Assembly: GCF_014651615.1 (NCBI RefSeq)
Contig: NZ_BMXF01000002.1
Coordinates: forward strand, 1,206,677 to 1,270,676
Length of the DNA stretch: 64,000 bases
Reading direction: 5' to 3'
Source: Persicitalea jodogahamensis
Lineage (GTDB): Bacteria > Bacteroidota > Bacteroidia > Cytophagales > Spirosomataceae
The translations under genes were made by a program, and so were the position numbers. A model generated the notes under the pieces. That model saw only the letters and a program-made list of their open reading frames with translations, did no database searches and was not told the origin of the DNA. Below are positions 7,822 to 15,760 of the stretch, in pieces (the first letter of the stretch is position 1; every line of letters begins with the position of its first letter).

Positions 7822-8550
7822 CTACCTGTTCAGGAAATGTTTCAGGGTTAGTGCATTTCGGACGGCATTTCCGCCGCCGTCATTGTTGAAATATACGTAC
7901 ACTTCCTTGCCCGAGTACTCCCATTCCCGCAGGCGGTAGGCCCACCAGCGCAGGTCGTCGTCGGAGTAGGAGCCGCCGTAGAGCCAGCCCGGATCGGGAC
8001 CGTGAAGGCGCACATAGACAAAGGACGCCGTGGCCCGCAGGATGCAGGGTAGTCCGGCTCCGCTCATGACGCAGTAAGCCGCCTGATGTTTTTCCAGTAG
8101 TTCAAAGATTGGTTCCTGATGCCAGCTTGGGTGTCGGAATTCTACCGCCACCCTTATCCATTCGGGTAAAGTACCTAAGAAATAATCAAGTCGTGCGTAG
8201 TCGAAGGCAAAATTGGGTGAAAGCTGCACCAGCAGAACGGCCCTTTTTTCGCGCAGGATGTGCCAGCAGCGCGCAATGCGATCTGCCCAAACCTCGGGCG
8301 CGTACAGCCTTTTGGAATGAGTCAACCCACGGGGCGCTTTCACGGTGAGCTGGAAACCATCAGGGAGTCGCTGGCGCCAGCTGGCAAATGTTTGCTCCCG
8401 GGGCCAGTGGTAAAAACTACTGTTCAACTCGACCGTCCCGAAACGCTCGACGTAATAAGACAAACGTTCGCGGACGGGAGTGGAGTCGGGATAAAGTACC
8501 CCCTGCCAGTGATCATAACTCCAGCCCGATGTGCCGATGTGGATGGCCAT
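7822..8550 (-). CDS. DUF72 family protein
   Basis: The 242-aa protein matches the DUF72 (YecE-like) TIM-barrel family. It has the N-terminal IGTSGWSYDHWQG, ERFGTVELNSSFYHWP near residue 36, FQLTVKAPRGLTH near 66, VAVEFRHPSWH near 133 and the C-terminal VYVYFNNDGGGNAVRNA. The biochemical role of the family is not established. It stands alone, convergent with the small membrane protein gene. Confidence 0.88.
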   Translation of the reverse strand: MAIHIGTSGWSYDHWQGVLYPDSTPVRERLSYYVERFGTVELNSSFYHWPREQTFASWRQRLPDGFQLTVKAPRGLTHSKRLYAPEVWADRIARCWHILREKRAVLLVQLSPNFAFDYARLDYFLGTLPEWIRVAVEFRHPSWHQEPIFELLEKHQAAYCVMSGAGLPCILRATASFVYVRLHGPDPGWLYGGSYSDDDLRWWAYRLREWEYSGKEVYVYFNNDGGGNAVRNALTLKHFLNR

Positions 8551-9467
8551 ACCTAGTGAATTTGGTTTTTGTCTGTCCGTGTGAAAATCAAGCCTTTAAA
8601 ATTTAACTTTCCCGCTTCAAATGCTGTACCGTTGGCGTCGCCTGGGCTAGCCGTTGTCACAGAATGCATTCGGGGGCTCTCATAGCAGTATAGTATCCGG
8701 ATTTCGTCATCGTCCCTTTCTTTCCACTCTCTGAATAGCCTCTGCTCTGAGACGGCGGAGTGATTATTTCAGCTGGTCTTTCGGGTTTCTGGAATAGCGG
8801 GACTAGTTGTCTGGATGGGAGGCGGATTGTAGCCATACAAGTAAATTGCCCCAAGATATGATACTTTGTAATCCACTTTACTATATTGCGGCCTGACTGT
8901 CGCTGGTGTGATTGCATGTCATAGATGACCCAGCCTTTGAGTAACAGATCAAGGACCGCCTTTGACATTAAGATGTTTGCCATGTGGCATTTCCGAAGTT
9001 TCATGGCGAACTCAATATAATCGGTCCCCAGCGAGATGGAGAATTGTATCATCTCCGGGAACCTAAATATTCTTAATACGAATACTGCTATATTTAATAA
9101 AAATATTTATTTAACATGGTAGTGTCATTTGTCTTTGTTTATTGTTATTATTGTATCCAACCAGCTCTATTTAGAGTATTTTAGCTAAAAGTCCCCTTAG
9201 CAATAATGTTATTTTTCGTTCCCGAGCCATACTGCCTAGGAATGGAAGCCATATCTGTTGTGTATTGATGTTTATCAGAAAATAAAGTGTGTGTATAGTG
9301 CGAACAGCCTGCCAGCATATGCCGGCAGGCTGTTTTTTGTGAACCCATATGCCACTTCAGATAGCTTGGAGTACTGCTGCGTATAGACTATTCAGTTCTT
9401 CAAAGAAATAGTGGTGCTGAAAAAGCGCGAACACCCCGATTTTTCAGGTGCACTACCGGAATAGCAC
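8551..9467. other. Long intergenic region without a convincing gene
   Basis: This 917-bp stretch lies between the DUF72 gene and the end of the efflux operon. An open frame at 8657-9052 (minus) could encode 131 aa, but it has no recognisable domain and reads like random translation after residue ~45. The 9053-9300 part is AT rich. The only clear element is the strong plus-strand terminator at 9303-9338, which has no upstream protein gene. Confidence 0.5.
9303..9338 (+). terminator. Strong intrinsic terminator with no upstream ORF
   Basis: AACAGCCTGCC (9303-9313) pairs perfectly over 11 bp with GGCAGGCTGTT (9324-9334), and T9333-T9338 form the U tract on the plus strand. The loop contains GCATATGC. 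There is no plus-strand protein gene in the 700 bp before it, which is why a small RNA is suspected. On the minus strand no U tract follows, so it is not an obvious end for the efflux operon. Confidence 0.85.
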
Positions 9468-12400
9468 TTATGCCTTCTTCTCGGCACCTGCCTCATCCAG
9501 GTCCTTCCGTCCGTACGCCAATTTTCCGATACTCGAAAACAATACCGGAACTATAAATATTGCCAGCAGTGTGGCGGCAACCATGCCGCCAAGTACCGTC
9601 CAGCCTATGGTTTGGCGGGCTGCCGCCCCGGCCCCGCTGGAAAAAGCCAGTGGCAACACGCCCAGGATAAAGGCCAGCGAGGTCATGATGATGGGACGAA
9701 GGCGCAATCGTACCGCTTCCATTGTGGCCTGCCTGATCGACTCGCCCTGATCGACGCGCTCCTTGGCAAATTCCACGATCAAAATGGCATTTTTGGCAGC
9801 CAGACCGATGAGAGTCAACAGGCCGATTTGGGCATAAATATTATTAGAAAGGCCCTTAAATAACGAGAGTGTGACAATAGCTCCGAATGCTCCAATCGGA
9901 ACGGCCAACAGTACCGCAAAGGGGACTGACCAGCTTTCGTAAAGTGCGGCCAGGAATAGAAAAACAAAGAGGATCGAGAGCCCGAAAATGTAGAGCGTAC
10001 TCGAGCCGGCGTTTATCTCTTCAAGACTCAATCCCGTAAATTCGTAGCCGTAGCCAACGGGCAGTACCTTGGCGGCCACCTCGCGCAACGCTTCCAGTGA
10101 CTCGCCGCTGCTGTATCCGGGAGCCGGGTTGCCATTGAGTTCGGTTGACCGGAAAAGGTTGTAGTGAGAAATAAGCGGCGCACTTTCCACCATTTTGTGC
10201 GATACCAGTGCGCTGATGGGCACCATCTGTCCGCTCTGATTGCGAACATAATACTTTCCGAGGGCTTCGATATTCTTCCGGAAACTTGTATCAGCCTGGG
10301 CTACCACACGGAAGTTTCGGCCGTAGATGGTGAAGTCGTTGACGTACCGACTACCCAGGTAGGTCTGAAGGGTACTATACACTTCGGATAACGAGACGCC
10401 CAATTGCTTTACCTTCGCGCGGTCCACTTCCAGTTGATAGCCAGGCGTGCGGGCTGTGAAAAACGAGAAGGCACCGCTGATTTCCGGTCGTTCATTGGCC
10501 GCGGCGGTCATGTTCTTGACGACCTGCTCAAACTGTTTGATGTCGTCGTTACTTTCGCGCTGCTCGATCACGAAGCTGAAACCACCCGTCCGGCCCAAAC
10601 CAGGAATGGCGGGCGGCGTAATGACGACGGTATTCGCTTCTTTCAGGCCTCCGATCTTCTTGCGGATAGTCGCGGCCAAACCTTCTATTTTCAGAGAATC
10701 CGCTTTTCGGTCGCCCCAGTCTTCCAACTGGCAGAAGATGGTGCCGCTGTTGGACTTGGAGGCAAAAGTCACCACATTGAGCCCGCCCAAAGCAGCGTAA
10801 TGCTTGATGCCGGGTGTGTTGTCCAGAATTGTCATCAGGGTATCCAGGGTGGCAATACTTCGGCTTGTGGAAGCAGCTTCGGGTAGTTCGTAGGTCAGGA
10901 AGATCCGGCCGCCGTCTTCCAGCGGGATAAAGCCGCTGGGTTTGGTTTTGAACAAAAAGCCTGTTGCTAGGTACAGACAAATCAGTCCGACGATCACGAG
11001 CGGTGCCTTGCGGATGGATTTCCGGACCCCTTCGGAGTAGCGGTCCGTTACACGCCCAAACCAGGTATTGAATTTGTAAAAGAATTTATTCAGGCCCCGT
11101 GAGTCCTCGCTGAGGTGCATGGGCTTGAGAAGTAAAGCGCACAGGGCAGGGGTGAGCGTCAGGGCCACAAATGCCGAAATTGCTACCGAGATGGCAATGG
11201 TGATGGCAAATTGCTGATAAAGCCTTCCCACGATGCCCGGAATAAAACCTACCGGAACAAAGACCGCCCCCAGAATCAGGGCAATGGCAATGACAGGACC
11301 CGAAATGTCCTTCATGGCTTTCATGGTTGCTTCCTTTGCAGAAATGCCCTCCTCGTCCATATAGTGTTGCACGGCTTCCACCACCACGATGGCGTCGTCC
11401 ACCACGATGCCAATAGCCAGCACAAAGCCGAACATGGTCAGCGTATTGATGGTAAAGCCCAGCGGCACGAAGAAAATAAACGTTCCCACGATCGACACGG
11501 GAATCGCCAGTAGTGGAATGAGCGTCGCCCGCCAGCTTTGCAGGAATAAAAATACCACCAGAATTACCAGCAAGAGCGCTTCGATGAGTGTCTCGACCAC
11601 TTCTTCGATGGATACTTTCACCACCGATACCGCTTCGAAAGGTACCATGTAATCGAGGTCGTTGGGGAATGACTTTTTCAATTCCGCCATCTTATCATAG
11701 ACACCCTGGGCGGTTTCCAGACTGTTGCTGCCCGGAGCTTCGTACACCAGCAGGTAGCTGGCTCGTTTGCCATCGACGAAGGAATTACTGTTATAGCTGA
11801 ATTTTCCCAACTCCACACGGGCCACGTCTTTGAGGTACACCAGCGAGCCGTCGCTGGGACGTGTCCTGATGATTACGTTGCCGAATTCTTCTGCCGATGA
11901 CAAACGGCTGTTGGTGAAAACTGTGTACTCAAAAGTCTGGTCGTCATTTTGCGGCGGAGCCCCAACCGAACCTACGGCAACCTGCAGATTTTGTTCCTGC
12001 AATGCCGAAATGACTTCGGAGGAAGCAATACCCAGCTGCGCCATTTTATCGGGTTGGAGCCATACCCGCATACTGAAATCGTCGGCCCGGCTGAAAATGT
12101 CGCCTACACCCTTAACCCGCAGCAAGGCTTCCTTGACATAAATATTCGCGTAGTTGTTGATGAAGTTGACACCGTGGGTTTCTTCAGGTGAATACATCGC
12201 CACCAGCATCAGAATACTCGGATTGCGCTTGCGGACGATCAGGCCCAGGCGTGTCACCTCGCTGGGCAACTGCGGGGCTGCCACGCTGACGCGGTTCTGA
12301 AGGTCGAGGGCGGCAATATTTACATCTGTCCCTACCTCAAATACCGCGCTGATGGTCGTACGCCCGTCGTTGGTGCTATTGCTCGAGAGATAACTCATGC

Positions 12401-12623
12401 CAGGTGTTCCGTTTACCTGGGTCTCGATGGGGGTCGTCACCGTTTGTTCCACAGTGGAGGCGTCGGCTCCCGTGTACGTGCCCGTAATCTGCACCGTCGG
12501 CGGCGTAATGTCAGGATATTGGCTGACTGGCAGGCTCATAATCGCCAGTGTGCCCACCAACAGAATCACCAGCGAAATAACGATGGCGAGAATAGGACGA
12601 TTTATAAATCGGTTTGCAAACAT
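9468..12623 (-). CDS. RND multidrug efflux pump, inner-membrane transporter (HAE1/AcrB family)
   Basis: The 1051-aa protein has full AcrB-family length and architecture. The first membrane helix (FINRPILAIVISLVILLVGTLAIMSLPV) is followed by the SQYPDITPPTVQITGTYTGA porter start. Membrane segments begin again near residue 340, with the proton-relay Asp pair in FVLAIGIVVDDAIVVVEAV near 407-408. The second half repeats this arrangement and ends with a helix set near 880-1035 (GLAAKNAILIVEFAKER, PLAFSSGAGAAARQTIGWTV). It would use the proton gradient to export lipophilic compounds. It is last in an operon with its adaptor and outer-membrane channel genes. Substrates cannot be told from sequence. 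Confidence 0.95.
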   Translation of the reverse strand: MFANRFINRPILAIVISLVILLVGTLAIMSLPVSQYPDITPPTVQITGTYTGADASTVEQTVTTPIETQVNGTPGMSYLSSNSTNDGRTTISAVFEVGTDVNIAALDLQNRVSVAAPQLPSEVTRLGLIVRKRNPSILMLVAMYSPEETHGVNFINNYANIYVKEALLRVKGVGDIFSRADDFSMRVWLQPDKMAQLGIASSEVISALQEQNLQVAVGSVGAPPQNDDQTFEYTVFTNSRLSSAEEFGNVIIRTRPSDGSLVYLKDVARVELGKFSYNSNSFVDGKRASYLLVYEAPGSNSLETAQGVYDKMAELKKSFPNDLDYMVPFEAVSVVKVSIEEVVETLIEALLLVILVVFLFLQSWRATLIPLLAIPVSIVGTFIFFVPLGFTINTLTMFGFVLAIGIVVDDAIVVVEAVQHYMDEEGISAKEATMKAMKDISGPVIAIALILGAVFVPVGFIPGIVGRLYQQFAITIAISVAISAFVALTLTPALCALLLKPMHLSEDSRGLNKFFYKFNTWFGRVTDRYSEGVRKSIRKAPLVIVGLICLYLATGFLFKTKPSGFIPLEDGGRIFLTYELPEAASTSRSIATLDTLMTILDNTPGIKHYAALGGLNVVTFASKSNSGTIFCQLEDWGDRKADSLKIEGLAATIRKKIGGLKEANTVVITPPAIPGLGRTGGFSFVIEQRESNDDIKQFEQVVKNMTAAANERPEISGAFSFFTARTPGYQLEVDRAKVKQLGVSLSEVYSTLQTYLGSRYVNDFTIYGRNFRVVAQADTSFRKNIEALGKYYVRNQSGQMVPISALVSHKMVESAPLISHYNLFRSTELNGNPAPGYSSGESLEALREVAAKVLPVGYGYEFTGLSLEEINAGSSTLYIFGLSILFVFLFLAALYESWSVPFAVLLAVPIGAFGAIVTLSLFKGLSNNIYAQIGLLTLIGLAAKNAILIVEFAKERVDQGESIRQATMEAVRLRLRPIIMTSLAFILGVLPLAFSSGAGAAARQTIGWTVLGGMVAATLLAIFIVPVLFSSIGKLAYGRKDLDEAGAEKKA

Positions 12624-12654
12624 TTATTTTAAGGTTAAAAAGTCAAACGGTTAA

Positions 12655-12668
12655 GCGGGGCGCCCCGC
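12655..12668. repeat. Perfect 14-bp GC palindrome between efflux genes
   Basis: GCGGGGCGCCCCGC is a perfect palindrome in the 140-bp gap between the adaptor and transporter genes. It is flanked at distance by GGTTAAAA (from 12633) and TTTTAACC (from ~12733), which could pair and enclose it. A role in RNA processing or differential expression within the operon is possible. Confidence 0.6.
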
Positions 12669-12763
12669 GGCGGTCAACGGCTCTCTGAATAGTATGGCTC
12701 ATAGTTGAAAAGAAAGCTTAGTATAACTTTAACCTTTTAACCATTATCCATTTAACCCATCCC

Positions 12764-13864
12764 TCAACGCTTCACTTTCGCACCATTTTTAAGTTTCTGT
12801 ATTCCTTCTGTCACGATTTCGGCGCCTTCATCCAGGCCTTCACGGATCACAATCTGGTCGCGGATAGTAGTGCCGGTCTGGACTTTTTGCTGAATAGCGC
12901 TGTCGCCCTGAACGACGTACACAAAGTACTCGCCCATTTGCTCTACCAGTGCTTTTTTCGGAATAAGCAGCGAGCTGCCACTTTCGCTGGCTTTTACGCG
13001 GATGTTGACCGTCATGCCCGCTTTGAGCATACCATTGGGGTTGGGAAAAATCAGGCGGGTTTTGATGGTCCCGGTCTGGGCGTCTACGGCGCGGTCGAGA
13101 AGCTCGATTTTACCGGTATGCGGATACCTGCTTCCATCGGGCATGGTGAGTTGAAAGGTCGAGTCAAGGGGATTTTTGGTTTGGGCTAAAAGCTTGGTAA
13201 AACGCACAATTTCCTTCTGGTCCACCCCAAAATCAACCGCCATTGGATCGTCGGTTGATAAGGTGTTCAGCAGGGTTTGGTTCGAGGTGACCAAAGCGCC
13301 CAACTGCACCTGAGAAATCCCGATCGTGCCCGAAATCGGGGCGGAGACGGTGGTGTACTTCAAGCCCGAGCGAGACTGCTGCACCGTGGCCCGGGCGGCC
13401 TGCACCTGCAGCTTGGCGGTTTCGAGGCGGGCAAGGGAATTGTCCAGCACCTGCTTGGCAATGGCTTCGTTTTTGTCCAGCTCCATGTACCGCTCGGCGT
13501 CTTTCTGGGCCAGTCTTTCGTTGGATTCTGCCACGCGCAGATTAGCCGTGGCCTGGTCCACCGAGGCCTGCACCTGTTGCTGGTCGATCTGGTAAAGCTT
13601 CTGTCCCTTGCGCACGTGCTGGCCGTCTTCAAAGTACATGCCCGTCACATAGCCGCTGGCCATGGCCCGCACTTCTACCACTTTCAAAGCCTGCGCCGTG
13701 GCCGGGTACTCGTCATAAGCCACCGCCTCGCCTCGTTCAACCCTGGTCGTGGCTACAGGTACTTCGGCGGGCGGCGTTGGTTTTTCTTCCTTGCCTCCGC
13801 ACGCTCCCAGCGCGGCGAAACCGGCCAGGAGCCCTAGTCGAAAGAGAATTGATTTTTTATTCAT
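12764..13864 (-). CDS. RND efflux periplasmic adaptor (membrane fusion) lipoprotein
   Basis: From the ATG at 13864 the product has 366 aa and starts MNKKSILFRLGLLAGFAALG, with the lipobox L-G-A-C at residues 19-22. The longer open frame to 13963 would bury the signal, so it is not used. The HlyD/AcrA order is clear: beta-barrel and lipoyl halves (VVEVRAMASGYVTGMYFEDGQ near 58), an alpha-hairpin (~98-165), then SGLKYTTVSAPISGTIG near 170. It links the inner-membrane pump to the outer-membrane channel. It lies between those two genes on the same strand, 88 bp from the channel gene and 140 bp from the pump gene. Confidence 0.94.
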   Translation of the reverse strand: MNKKSILFRLGLLAGFAALGACGGKEEKPTPPAEVPVATTRVERGEAVAYDEYPATAQALKVVEVRAMASGYVTGMYFEDGQHVRKGQKLYQIDQQQVQASVDQATANLRVAESNERLAQKDAERYMELDKNEAIAKQVLDNSLARLETAKLQVQAARATVQQSRSGLKYTTVSAPISGTIGISQVQLGALVTSNQTLLNTLSTDDPMAVDFGVDQKEIVRFTKLLAQTKNPLDSTFQLTMPDGSRYPHTGKIELLDRAVDAQTGTIKTRLIFPNPNGMLKAGMTVNIRVKASESGSSLLIPKKALVEQMGEYFVYVVQGDSAIQQKVQTGTTIRDQIVIREGLDEGAEIVTEGIQKLKNGAKVKR

Positions 13865-13952
13865 GAAAGAAGGATTGTGTACGTCTTTATTCAAAGGGTC
13901 AGGCAAGTGGCAATGGTCTTTTAGATAAACCGGACTTAGGTAGATACGCTTG

Positions 13953-15302
13953 TCAGTTGTCAATTTGTCCCAAAGCCCGCTCTACGTCGATCTTGCTGCT
14001 GATGGCCTGGTACTGGGCATTGATGAAGTTAAACTCTGCTGTCCTGAGATCCGTCTGCGAAATCAATACGTCAAGGTACGTTTTCACGCCAGACTTGTAC
14101 TGGAGCTGTATGACGTCATAAACCTCACGGGCGAGTTCTACATTTTCTTTCAGGGTTTGATAGTTGATCCAGTCGCTCTTGTACTGAGCAAGTGTTCTCT
14201 GAAATTCAGTATCGATGTCATTTTGCAAGCCCGTCACGTCCCAGTCGGATCGTTCGAATTGAAGTTCGGCGATGCGGATGTTCTGCCGCCGCTTGCCGCC
14301 CTGGTAGATGGGGTAGCCAACTGTCAGCCCGAAAAGCGAGTTTGGGAACGACCGGCTGTATAGCTGGGCGAACTGCTGGTTCTGGTAGTTGAGATTGTAA
14401 TTCAGGAAAAAGGAAACCGTCGGAAACAGACTCCACCGGGCGTAGTCAATTTCCGAACGCAGCAGGTTGCGGCGGGTTTGAAGCCGCTGAAATTCGATAC
14501 GGTTCTGGTAACTGACGACCTGGTTGGTATCCAGTTCAGCGTCCACTTCGAGACGTGTGCTGTCGTAAGTGATTACCAGTGGTTTCTCCACCGGATACCC
14601 CATCTGATTTTTCAAAACAGCCTCCCGCACCACTGCCTGCTGACGGGCTTGCTGGAGCTGAGCGGTAGCGTTGTTGAGGGCAATCGTAGCACGCTTATAG
14701 TCTGTCTTATCCACGATCCCGCTCCTGAACTGGTTGGTGGCATCTTTCAGGTTACGCGTCAGGCGCTCGATTTGCAATTGAAGGATCGACTGCTGTTGCC
14801 GCGTGAGCAGTAAATCATAAAATGCCTTGCTGACCTCCACCGTCACGTTTATTTTTTGGTTGGTGGTGTTCTGTGCTGCCTGGTAAAGTACATCGCGGGA
14901 CGTGCGATTGGCCAACAGCACGTCCCGGTTAAATATCGTTTGGTTCAGCGCCAGCGCAGCAGTGGACGAATTCGCTACTCCCGTGCGAATTTCGCGCCTC
15001 GGCCCGGTCGGGTCGTTAAGGTCGGGAAATAGTACCACGGGAAGCTGCAGATAATGCTGGATGTTGTAAGTCAGACCAATCTGGGGGTACCAGTCGGCCA
15101 GTCGGCTCTTAATGGTGCGATCCACAATCTGCTCATCGAGCTGTGCTTGCCGGATATCGACCTGGTGCGCCAGCGCGTATTGAATACACTCTTCCAGCGT
15201 CGCGGAAGAATCCAATGAGTCAACAAAATTTCTTTGGGCTTGAGCAGGGCGGAATAGTATTCCAAACAGAAAAAGACCAGCGATGAATACGCGTACACAC
15301 AT
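13953..15302 (-). CDS. TolC-family outer membrane efflux protein
   Basis: The 449-aa protein begins with a signal peptide (MCVRVFIAGLFLFGILFRPAQAQ). It then shows the two-part outer membrane efflux protein pattern: SATLEECIQYALAHQVDIRQAQ near residue 33, long helical stretches, and YPIYQGGKRRQNIRIAELQ near 325. It forms the outer-membrane exit channel of the tripartite pump. Being first in the operon, it has the regulatory region 15303-15415 upstream, where palindromes and direct repeats are visible. Confidence 0.93.
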   Translation of the reverse strand: MCVRVFIAGLFLFGILFRPAQAQRNFVDSLDSSATLEECIQYALAHQVDIRQAQLDEQIVDRTIKSRLADWYPQIGLTYNIQHYLQLPVVLFPDLNDPTGPRREIRTGVANSSTAALALNQTIFNRDVLLANRTSRDVLYQAAQNTTNQKINVTVEVSKAFYDLLLTRQQQSILQLQIERLTRNLKDATNQFRSGIVDKTDYKRATIALNNATAQLQQARQQAVVREAVLKNQMGYPVEKPLVITYDSTRLEVDAELDTNQVVSYQNRIEFQRLQTRRNLLRSEIDYARWSLFPTVSFFLNYNLNYQNQQFAQLYSRSFPNSLFGLTVGYPIYQGGKRRQNIRIAELQFERSDWDVTGLQNDIDTEFQRTLAQYKSDWINYQTLKENVELAREVYDVIQLQYKSGVKTYLDVLISQTDLRTAEFNFINAQYQAISSKIDVERALGQIDN

Positions 15303-15346
15303 AGAGGGAAATGGAGCAGAGAGCGCTGTTTTGTATCTTATTTATG

Positions 15347-15415
15347 GATTATAATATACTAATAAGTAGTCGATTATAATCTCAAATGATTATAGCTATC
15401 GATGTATTGATAGCT
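15347..15415 (-). promoter_or_regulatory. Operator-like repeats upstream of the efflux operon
   Basis: GATTATAAT occurs at 15347-15355 and 15372-15380, and GATTATAGC at 15388-15396. Two perfect 7-bp inverted repeats sit side by side: TATAATC/GATTATA (15375-15394) and AGCTATC/GATAGCT (15394-15415). This density of symmetric sites just upstream of the tolC-type gene suggests binding of a dimeric regulator. No regulator gene is adjacent. Confidence 0.55.
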
Positions 15416-15535
15416 GTTGAAACACCTAAATTAGACAATAGTTTCCCGGCAACTCCAAAAAAATAATAGCCATCGTTGGCGGCTCTACTTTACTTTTATT
15501 TAATATTGTTAAAATGCAATCAACAAAAAGAGCTT

Positions 15536-15724
15536 ATGGACTTTACAAACTTTGCGATCGTTTATCTACTGTTGGTCGTACATATCGGCAGGTATTTCTG
15601 GCTGAAGAAGGCGGCCTGCAAGGAAAGTCGTTATAAAAACGTTTACAGGTACCTGTCAGAGTCATATCTGCAGGTAAGTTTATTGATAACAATTACAGTC
15701 GAATTATTGGGAATGGTATTTTAG
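15536..15724 (+). CDS. Small two-helix membrane protein
   Basis: From the ATG at 15536 the 62-aa product starts MDFTNFAIVYLLLVVHIGRYFWLKK, giving a first hydrophobic helix. A polar KKAACKESRYKNVYRYLSES segment follows, then a second helix (VSLLITITVELLGMVF). I do not recognise a family. An in-frame ATG 60 bp upstream is less likely because it extends into the AT-rich promoter region. The following gene begins 37 bp downstream on the same strand. Confidence 0.5.
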   Translation: MDFTNFAIVYLLLVVHIGRYFWLKKAACKESRYKNVYRYLSESYLQVSLLITITVELLGMVF

Positions 15725-15760
15725 TACGGATGCCCACACCTGCTCACTTAATCAGTTTCT

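Noticed and set aside
8657..9052. Open frame of 131 codons on the minus strand
   Set aside because: No domain, unlikely composition after residue ~45, and an ATG that follows GGAG with no spacing. Not supported as a gene.
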